This document shows positions 1-5,055 of a DNA stretch of 11,525 nucleotides, one piece after another. The notes under the pieces were generated by a model. The model was given only the letters and a program-made list of their open reading frames with translations, did not search any database and had not been told where the DNA came from. A program made the translations under genes and the position numbers. The stretch covers positions 1 through 11,525 of the forward strand of contig JAEZPN010000029.1 of assembly GCA_023413645.1 (NCBI GenBank), written 5' to 3'. Source of the stretch: Bacteroidota bacterium. Lineage in GTDB: Bacteria; Bacteroidota; Bacteroidia; Bacteroidales; Rikenellaceae. Positions within the stretch are counted from its first letter, which is position 1, and each line of letters begins with the position of its first letter.

Positions 1-899
1 ACCTCACACAGTGCTCGAAGCTCGACTACCTATGGCTCAAGTTTAACGAGATTGGCGAGCTCGACCTCACCAACTGCCCCGATATTCAGGAGGTGCAGAT
101 TGGCTACAACAAGCTCACTTCGCTCGACATGTCAAAGTGCTCGAACATCAAGCTATTGGAGGTAGCAGCTAACCTACTTACAGATATCAACCTCAAGGGT
201 TGCACCAAGTTGGAGAGCCTCGACGTTAGCGCCAACCAACTCACAACACTCGACATCCAGGACAGCAAGAAGCTCTTCTCGGCAAGCGTAAGCGAGAACC
301 AGATCACTACGCTCGACATCAGTGGCATGGAGGAGTTGGTAGTGCTCAACTGCTCATACAACAGCCTCACCAACATCAACACCACAGGCTGTCGTGACCT
401 ACGCTGGCTCTATGCCGACAACAACAAGCTCACACACCTCGACCTACGTGCCAACAGCGCCATCGAGGAGCTTGCTCTTACAAACAACGAGCTCGTCGAG
501 CTCCAGGTAAGCGGTCTTAAGGCGTTGTCACTCTGCGAGTTCAACAACAACAACCTCGAGCGTCTCGACCTATCGGGTTGCACATCTATTTATGAGCTCT
601 ACGTTCACGACAATCCCCTCGCATACTTCAGTGCCTACGACTGCGCAGCGCTCTACCAGATAGACATCCGCCGCACTGCAATGAAGTCTATCGACCTATC
701 TAAGAACAAGAACGTTGCCTTCATCTTCGCGGAGGAGAACCCACAGTTGGAGACTATCTACATCCACCCCGAGGCTCCCATCAACACCATCTCATGCGAC
801 GAGCACGTTATGGTATACTACTACGATGCTAAGAACCACGACGACGTTAACAATGGCAACTGGGGCGATGAGGATCTCGACCCATGGCAGGCAGCATAA
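1..899 (+). CDS. Leucine-rich-repeat surface protein, 3' part only
   Basis: The reading frame is already open at the left edge (first full codon at base 3) and stops at 897-899, so the N-terminus, any signal peptide and the true start lie outside the window. The visible 298 residues consist mostly of 21-residue leucine-rich repeats of the form LxxLDLSGCTxLxxLxxxxNx: one partial and eleven complete units. A short non-repeat tail of about 50 residues ends in an acidic, tryptophan-containing stretch (NWGDEDLDPWQAA). No C-terminal sorting domain is recognisable. Such LRR proteins in Bacteroidota are usually exported and mediate binding to proteins or cell surfaces; that role is inferred here. The next gene starts 25 bases downstream on the same strand and is probably cotranscribed. 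A GTG at base 93 lies mid-repeat and is not the real start. Confidence 0.88.
   Translation, partial: LTQCSKLDYLWLKFNEIGELDLTNCPDIQEVQIGYNKLTSLDMSKCSNIKLLEVAANLLTDINLKGCTKLESLDVSANQLTTLDIQDSKKLFSASVSENQITTLDISGMEELVVLNCSYNSLTNINTTGCRDLRWLYADNNKLTHLDLRANSAIEELALTNNELVELQVSGLKALSLCEFNNNNLERLDLSGCTSIYELYVHDNPLAYFSAYDCAALYQIDIRRTAMKSIDLSKNKNVAFIFAEENPQLETIYIHPEAPINTISCDEHVMVYYYDAKNHDDVNNGNWGDEDLDPWQAA
51..743 (+). repeat. Eleven tandem 63-bp units encoding LRRs
   Basis: Units start every 63 bases at 51, 114, 177, 240, 303, 366, 429, 492, 555, 618 and 681, each encoding exactly 21 residues with no insertion. The fixed positions are Leu/Ile at 1, 4 and 6, an Asp at 5, Gly/Cys near 8-9 and an Asn at position 20. 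The last two or three units are degenerate (a YFSAYDC and a SIDLSKN version), as expected at the capping end of a solenoid. Bases 3-50 hold the end of a further unit. Confidence 0.85.
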
Positions 900-924
900 C
901 ACTAACTAACAGAGAATTACGAAG

Positions 925-2355
925 ATGAATAAGAAGATATATGTAGTTCTGGCTGCGGCAATGGCTCTCGCTGCCGTATCGTGCCAGAAGGATAGCGCAA
1001 ACATCGCCACTATGGACGACATGCGCACGGTGGAGGTATACACCGCCGATACACGTACAACGATTGGCTACGAGGCCTCAGACGTATCACACCTCGAGTG
1101 GTGCGAGGAGGATGTTGTTGCCTACGTAACAGATGGTGCTGGCGACACTTTCCGTACAGCACAGATGAAGCGTGGTGCCGATGGTTGGCACTTCACAAGC
1201 GAGACTCCCGCCGATGCAAAGCAGATTTATGTAATCTACCCCGTAGGCGACAACGTGGGTAAGAGTCTCATCGAGGCTAAGGCATCGCTTGCAGCAAGCA
1301 TCGAGCAGAGCGCTGGCGCGAGCTTCGCGGGCGAGTTGCTCCCCATGATGGCTACATCACCCCTCAATACCGGCACACGCATAGATGTTGTCTACGAGGT
1401 TATGGCCTCTGTCATTCGCTTTAGAGTCGAGGGTAAGGGTCACGACACCGAGAGTCTTCGTAGCGTAACACTCACAACCACAGAGTCTTTGGTGGGAGAC
1501 TACACCATCGATGCTACATCGGGCGAGCTTTGCTTCAACGGCACAGCAAACAGCATCAAGGTAGACTACGTAAGCGCTGCTGAGGGTGGCGAGGATGTGC
1601 TCCTTGCGCACACGCACGATATATATATGGTGGTGCCCAGCACAAGCTTCACAGGCGTTAATGTCGTTGTGGAGACCGATGCCGACTCCTACAGATGGAG
1701 CGACGGAGCGATGGATGTTTCACACCCCACACGCCGCCTCTATCGCGTAGAGCTCGACCTCAACACTTCGGAGGGCGCACCCGCACCTGTCAACCGCTAC
1801 TTCACCCCCGTATGCTCTCTCGATGAGATTACCGACAACGGCACCTACCTCATCGCTACGAAGCTTGATGGCAAGTACTACGTGACCAACAACGTACCCA
1901 CAAATAGCTCTAACTACTACTGGGTAACGGGCGTTGAGCTCCCCTCAGACGAGTTCGGCATTCTTCATAGCGACGATGCTATGGACTACACATGGAGCAT
2001 TACAAACCACGACAAGGGCTATATGTTCTACTCTGCAAACATGGAGAAGCAGGGCACAATGGGTGTATACCTCATCTCTCAGGGTGGCACAGGTGCCTTC
2101 TCTGGCGAAGAGGGCGAAGAGGGTAAGGCTTGGTATGTCACCGAGGATAAGCTCCCTACGGGCGACGGTGAGTTGCGCGCATACTGGGATATCACACTCG
2201 ACGGCAATGGCTCGGCAACGCTCTACAACTTGTATGATCGCGACGTAGATGGCAACGTATGCTACAAATACTGCACCTCATGTAACTACTTCACGCTCTG
2301 CATGGAGAACGCCTCAAACAAGGCCGACATCGCCATTATGAAGCTTATGGAGTAA
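925..2355 (+). CDS. Fimbrillin-like outer-membrane lipoprotein
   Basis: This 476-residue protein begins with a lipoprotein signal peptide: Lys3-Lys4, a hydrophobic stretch, and a lipobox AVSC with Cys20 as the lipidation site. Residues 35-290 have the look of the Bacteroidota fimbrillin (Mfa-like) family: an early TRTTIGYE segment followed by LEWCEEDVVAYVTDG, matching the family's habit of a Thr-rich strand and then a W-x-x-x-D-x-(I/V) motif. Residues 295-476 form a second region starting near the EITDNGTYLIA segment, with acidic and aromatic composition and four cysteines close together (C446, C450, C453, C459). Family members serve as pilus subunits, tip proteins or surface lipoproteins; which applies here cannot be read from the sequence. 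The LRR gene just upstream suggests a shared surface operon. The start at 925 is the only one giving an intact signal peptide. Family assignment is by eye. Confidence 0.72.
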   Translation: MNKKIYVVLAAAMALAAVSCQKDSANIATMDDMRTVEVYTADTRTTIGYEASDVSHLEWCEEDVVAYVTDGAGDTFRTAQMKRGADGWHFTSETPADAKQIYVIYPVGDNVGKSLIEAKASLAASIEQSAGASFAGELLPMMATSPLNTGTRIDVVYEVMASVIRFRVEGKGHDTESLRSVTLTTTESLVGDYTIDATSGELCFNGTANSIKVDYVSAAEGGEDVLLAHTHDIYMVVPSTSFTGVNVVVETDADSYRWSDGAMDVSHPTRRLYRVELDLNTSEGAPAPVNRYFTPVCSLDEITDNGTYLIATKLDGKYYVTNNVPTNSSNYYWVTGVELPSDEFGILHSDDAMDYTWSITNHDKGYMFYSANMEKQGTMGVYLISQGGTGAFSGEEGEEGKAWYVTEDKLPTGDGELRAYWDITLDGNGSATLYNLYDRDVDGNVCYKYCTSCNYFTLCMENASNKADIAIMKLME

Positions 2356-2373
2356 CAACACCCCTAACACAAG

Positions 2374-2404
2374 AAAAGCGCCCTTTCCGGGGCGCTTTTT
2401 TTGT
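2374..2404 (+). terminator. Rho-independent terminator, possibly bidirectional
   Basis: A perfect 10-bp stem (AAAAGCGCCC at 2374-2383 pairing with GGGCGCTTTT at 2390-2399) encloses a 6-base loop and runs into an uninterrupted T tract to 2402. It begins 18 bases after the stop of the lipoprotein gene. Because the left arm starts with four A residues, it may also end transcription of the convergent minus-strand gene that stops at 2422, though its T tract on that strand is weaker. Confidence 0.93.
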
Positions 2405-2421
2405 TGCTATATCTCTCGTTA

Positions 2422-2748
2422 TTACTTCTTCAAGAAGCAAGTCTTCAAGACGATGCTGCTGCCATCAATCTTGCAGTCCACCTCCTCGGGGTTCTCCGTA
2501 AGGCGGATGCTCTTAACCTTCGTGCCACGCTTGATGACCATCGATGAGCCCTTAACCTTGAGGTCCTTGATTACGGTTACAGCGTCGCCATCCATAAGCT
2601 CTGCGCCATTGCTGTCGCGTGCTACATCATCTGCGGGTGCTGCCTCCTCGCTTGCGTGGAACTCGTGGCCACAATCGGGGCATACGTTAAGTGAACCATC
2701 GAAATAGGTGTTCTCGCCACCACATACGGGGCAATTTGGTGTCTCCAT
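2422..2748 (-). CDS. yjdM: Zinc-ribbon protein of the YjdM/PhnA family
   Basis: A 108-residue protein close in length to E. coli YjdM (about 111). The N-terminal zinc ribbon has two cysteine pairs, CPVC (C6, C9) and CPDC (C23, C26), followed by a short acidic linker and the compact C-terminal PhnA domain with the family segments DGDAVTVIKDLKVKGSS and KRGTKVKSIRL. Family members are often labelled 'alkylphosphonate utilisation protein PhnA', but no phosphonate genes are nearby and the molecular role is unclear. The start at 2748 (METPNCPVC) is preferred. A longer reading back to 2805 would add 19 basic residues and would place the start inside the -33 promoter element. The gene lies downstream of the GntR regulator but has a well-formed promoter of its own. 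Confidence 0.9.
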   Translation of the reverse strand: METPNCPVCGGENTYFDGSLNVCPDCGHEFHASEEAAPADDVARDSNGAELMDGDAVTVIKDLKVKGSSMVIKRGTKVKSIRLTENPEEVDCKIDGSSIVLKTCFLKK

Positions 2749-2775
2749 AGTTTTTCTCGTTTTAAAAATTCGCTG

Positions 2776-2806
2776 CAAAGGTAGCAAAAATTTCGACAAC
2801 GGCAAA
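2776..2806 (-). promoter_or_regulatory. Bacteroidota-type promoter for the YjdM-family gene
   Basis: On the minus strand a -33 element TTTG (2806-2803) and a -7 element TACCTTTG (2783-2776) are separated by exactly 19 bases, the arrangement typical of the Bacteroidota housekeeping sigma factor. The start codon at 2748 follows after about 27 bases. Unlike the two promoters at 4792-4952, no AGTGTA inverted repeat follows the -7 element. Confidence 0.78.
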
Positions 2807-2812
2807 CCTACC

Positions 2813-3154
2813 CTACTGCTCCACCTTAACCTCGATGGTTAGGCCGATGTGCGATAGTCGCTCCTTGAGTTTTGGTAGCTCCTCGTCCATAAACTTCTTG
2901 CGTTCGAGCTGCTTGATGTGATCCTGCGCACCCACAGCTACAAAGAAGCCGACACCACGACGGTTATAGATGATGCCATCGGCCTCCAATCGCTCATAGC
3001 TGCGCATGACGGTATTGGGATTAACACCCACCGTTGCCGCCATCTCGCGCACCGATATTATGCGCTCATCCTCGCGCCACTCGCCCGAGAGAATGCGCAT
3101 CGTTATATGGTCGTATATCTGTCGCCAAATAGGCTTCTCTTCACTGAACTGCAT
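2813..3154 (-). CDS. GntR-family transcription regulator, YtrA subfamily
   Basis: A 113-residue protein with the layout of the small YtrA subgroup: an N-terminal GntR winged helix-turn-helix (about residues 8-75) and a short helical C-terminal dimerisation tail (78-102) instead of a large ligand domain. Diagnostic segments are PIWRQIYDHI near the N-terminus, the recognition region SVREMAATVGVNPNTVMRSY (34-53), the LEADGII helix end and the wing RRGVGFFV. YtrA-type regulators usually repress a neighbouring ABC transporter operon, often a drug- or cell-envelope-stress system. Here the gene is last in the minus-strand unit, 15 bases behind the permease stop, whereas in many YtrA operons it comes first. 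Likely targets are the twin inverted repeats at 4767-4790 and 4954-4977, which would make the unit self-regulated. The effector is unknown. Confidence 0.9.
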   Translation of the reverse strand: MQFSEEKPIWRQIYDHITMRILSGEWREDERIISVREMAATVGVNPNTVMRSYERLEADGIIYNRRGVGFFVAVGAQDHIKQLERKKFMDEELPKLKERLSHIGLTIEVKVEQ

Positions 3155-3169
3155 ATGCTAACTCTTTGA

Positions 3170-3895
3170 TTACCATTTAACTTGACGCTTGCGCAACACA
3201 ACATAGCAGAGGGTATATATCGCTACGGGAATCAAGCAAAAGATGGTCTTAAGGGTGTATTCAATTGCATCCTTCTCCGCCTCGGTAGGATTGAACGACC
3301 AGCTGAACTCTACATTACCCGACAACCACTGCATGCCCAGAACAAAGAGCACAAGGAGTGTTTGCGAGCCGAAGAAGGCAATCATATATGCGAGGATTAG
3401 GCTACGGCGGGCAAGCAGGTTGATAAGCAGTGCCGTAGAGCAACCAATCTGTATAAGGACATAGGTTGGCCACTCCAAAAGTGTTTCTTCTGCCAGCAGT
3501 GCATATGCCTCGCTGAAACTTATTGACGCCTTATTAAATACTGACACAATACCCAGAGTCACTGCCGCCACAAAAGCAAAGAGCACGGGATATGCCACGG
3601 CGAGGTTAAAGACGTTGAACACATGGCGCTCGGCAGCCGATACGGGGAGTACGCCATCCATAATCTTTGTGCCTCGGCCACGCATCATGCGTGTTGTTGC
3701 ACTGGCCATGGCTATACCCGCAAAGATATAGAGGGGTATAAGCATCCCCTTTGCCGTATGGAGGTTTTTGCCGAGTATGCCAAAGAGCGTGGGGAGGGCT
3801 ATCATAGCCAGGATAAAACTAAGGTAGCTGAAGCGAGTTACGCTATAGTGGTAGCGGGCGTAGTGCGCCACGCGAGATATCGAAAAGCTCTTCAT
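3170..3895 (-). CDS. ABC transporter membrane protein (ABC-2-like)
   Basis: A 241-residue integral membrane protein with about six hydrophobic segments, near residues 22-41, 49-66, 97-119, 140-161, 164-189 and 214-234, and a basic C-terminus (LRKRQVKW). Between the second and third segments is a cytoplasmic stretch with RMMRGRGTKIMDGVLPVSAAER. That resembles the loop in Bacteroidota ABC-2-like permeases, where the xxLPVSxxE motif is common. It starts 4 bases after the stop of the ATPase gene, so the two are almost certainly cotranslated and form one transporter, presumably a homodimer of permeases with two ATPase subunits. Substrate and direction of transport cannot be told; ABC-2 partners are generally exporters. 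No periplasmic binding protein is encoded nearby, which fits export or sensing rather than uptake. Confidence 0.87.
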   Translation of the reverse strand: MKSFSISRVAHYARYHYSVTRFSYLSFILAMIALPTLFGILGKNLHTAKGMLIPLYIFAGIAMASATTRMMRGRGTKIMDGVLPVSAAERHVFNVFNLAVAYPVLFAFVAAVTLGIVSVFNKASISFSEAYALLAEETLLEWPTYVLIQIGCSTALLINLLARRSLILAYMIAFFGSQTLLVLFVLGMQWLSGNVEFSWSFNPTEAEKDAIEYTLKTIFCLIPVAIYTLCYVVLRKRQVKW

Positions 3896-3899
3896 AGGT

Positions 3900-4727
3900 C
3901 TAACGGTTAAAAAGGTTGTTAATAGCCTTGCGGTCGGCAGTCACGGCGTTGAACAGGAGCTCGATGTTGAGCTGCGTATCCTCGCCCTCGCGGTTCTCCA
4001 TCACCGCCATCTCGCCAGCGATGGTCATCTCCTTGTAGAGCACACTATCGTTCTCCTCAGCGCGACCGAACTTCAGTTTGTTACATATCTCGGTTGTTGT
4101 AGCAGCGAGTGCCACGCCCTCGTTGTCGAGGATTACAATGTTGTCCAACAATGACTCCACATCTGCCACTTGGTGCGTAGAGATTACCACCATGCGCTCC
4201 TCATCTACATACGAGGCGAGCAGGCGACGGAAGATAGACTTCGAGGGGATATCGAGGCCATTTGTTGGCTCATCCATAAGCAACGTGCGAACGTTACACG
4301 CAAGGGCAAAGGCGATATATGCCTTCTTGCGCTGACCCATAGACATGCTGTGGAGCTTATCCTCGGTATTCACCTTAAGCTCCTCGGCATAGCGGCGCAT
4401 CGAACCATGGTCGAAGCGGGGATAGAAGGGCTTCATCATCGCTGCATAGCGCTCCAATGACATATTGGGGAGGTCGAACTCCTCGGGGATTATCATCAAC
4501 TCACTAAACATCTGGGGCGTGCGGCTCATGGGGTCGAGACCATCGACACGCACCTCACCGCTACCTGGGCGCATGATGCCACAGATAAGTTTTAGGAGTG
4601 TGGTCTTACCGATGCCATTGCAGCCCAAGAGGCCGTGGATGTGACCCTCGCCAAGTTCGAGGGTTATGTCGTTCAGCACCTTGCGTCGCGCCTTGTAGCC
4701 AAACGTTAGCTTCTCTGTCTTTATCAT
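3900..4727 (-). CDS. ABC transporter ATP-binding protein (YtrB-like)
   Basis: A 275-residue ABC ATPase. Walker A is GCNGIGKT (35-42); the Q-loop position carries a PEE (81-83) rather than a glutamine. The signature motif is SMGQRKK (129-135) in place of LSGGQ, Walker B is LLMDEP (149-154), the D-loop is GLD (157-159) and the switch histidine is H185 in STHQ. The 75 residues after about 200 form a C-terminal extension beyond the core. The deviating signature and Q-loop are usual in the YtrB/EcsA-like drug and envelope-stress group of ATPases, so they do not imply inactivity. It is the first gene of the minus-strand unit, 4 bases ahead of the permease. A weak AGGA lies just upstream of the ATG at 4727. 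Expression is probably controlled from the promoter and inverted repeat at 4767-4822. Confidence 0.93.
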   Translation of the reverse strand: MIKTEKLTFGYKARRKVLNDITLELGEGHIHGLLGCNGIGKTTLLKLICGIMRPGSGEVRVDGLDPMSRTPQMFSELMIIPEEFDLPNMSLERYAAMMKPFYPRFDHGSMRRYAEELKVNTEDKLHSMSMGQRKKAYIAFALACNVRTLLMDEPTNGLDIPSKSIFRRLLASYVDEERMVVISTHQVADVESLLDNIVILDNEGVALAATTTEICNKLKFGRAEENDSVLYKEMTIAGEMAVMENREGEDTQLNIELLFNAVTADRKAINNLFNR

Positions 4728-4766
4728 AATTCCTATCGTTTTATAGGTTGTTAACTGCGCTTTTAG

Positions 4767-4790
4767 CGTGTATCACATTACTAATACACT
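4767..4790 (-). promoter_or_regulatory. Putative YtrA-type operator, ABC operon side
   Basis: Read on the minus strand this 24-base element is AGTGTA, 12 bases, then TACACG, an inverted repeat with five of six arm positions matching (ATACAC/GTGTAT also pair). It begins one base after the -7 element, so a bound dimer would cover the transcription start. It matches the element at 4954-4977 at 18 of 24 positions, including the first 11 in a row. The AGTGTA-spacer-TACACT pattern resembles the operator I recall for Bacillus subtilis YtrA. The link to the GntR gene of this operon is an inference. Confidence 0.72.
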
Positions 4791-4791
4791 G

Positions 4792-4822
4792 CAAAGGTAA
4801 TGATAATTTTTATACCTCCAAA
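4792..4822 (-). promoter_or_regulatory. Promoter of the ABC-permease-GntR operon
   Basis: On the minus strand TTTG (4822-4819) and TACCTTTG (4799-4792) are separated by exactly 19 bases, a full match to the Bacteroidota -33/-7 consensus. Transcription would begin within the adjacent inverted repeat, giving a leader of about 55-60 bases before the ATG at 4727. Confidence 0.85.
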
Positions 4823-4920
4823 TTTCCGAGGCTATTTTTTTGCATATTTTTTGATAAAAATCGCATCTAAGTATATTAAACATAGGTATATAAAATAGTG
4901 TGAAAATATATCGCAAAATA

Positions 4921-4952
4921 TTTGGTAGATTCAAAAATAGAAGATATATTTG
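4921..4952 (+). promoter_or_regulatory. Promoter of the outer-membrane barrel gene
   Basis: TTTG at 4921-4924 and TATATTTG at 4945-4952 are separated by 20 bases, within the usual Bacteroidota range. The start codon at 5056 lies about 103 bases downstream of the -7 element, so the mRNA would have a leader of about 95 bases. Confidence 0.78.
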
Positions 4953-4953
4953 C

Positions 4954-4977
4954 AGTGTATTAGTTGAGTAGTACACT
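4954..4977 (+). promoter_or_regulatory. Putative YtrA-type operator, barrel-gene side
   Basis: A perfect inverted repeat AGTGTA-N12-TACACT starts one base after the -7 element, the same position as in the divergent ABC promoter. The stretch TTTGCAGTGTATTAGT, covering the end of the -7 element and the left half-site, is identical in the two promoters. The position over the transcription start predicts repression. Confidence 0.75.
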
Positions 4978-5055
4978 ATAGCAACAGAAAAAAATTACTC
5001 ACTCGCTGTTACAAAACCGCGACTAAATACGTTATATAATAAAAACTTAAAAGAT

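Larger units (their letters stand above)
4728..5055. promoter_or_regulatory. Divergent AT-rich control region
   Basis: This 328-base gap separates the minus-strand ABC unit from the plus-strand outer-membrane barrel gene. It is strikingly AT-rich between about 4800 and 4960 compared with the GC-rich genes around it. It contains two outward-facing promoters, each followed by an AGTGTA-N12-TACAC inverted repeat (listed separately). Between them lie about 100 bases of A/T runs with no convincing gene. The leader of the barrel gene (about 4960-5055) shows no terminator or riboswitch that I can recognise. Confidence 0.8.

Noticed and set aside
2749..2805. 19-residue N-terminal extension of the YjdM-family protein
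   Set aside because: The upstream start falls in the -33 element and the added residues are absent from the family; METPNCPVC at 2748 is the natural start.
4773..4976. Minus-strand frame of 67 residues in the divergent control region
   Set aside because: It runs through both promoters and both inverted repeats and reflects AT-rich noncoding sequence; the translated product is low-complexity (Tyr, Ile, Leu, Phe).
4978..5055. Possible riboswitch or attenuator in the leader of the barrel gene
   Set aside because: No stable hairpin followed by a T tract and no known riboswitch core could be recognised.
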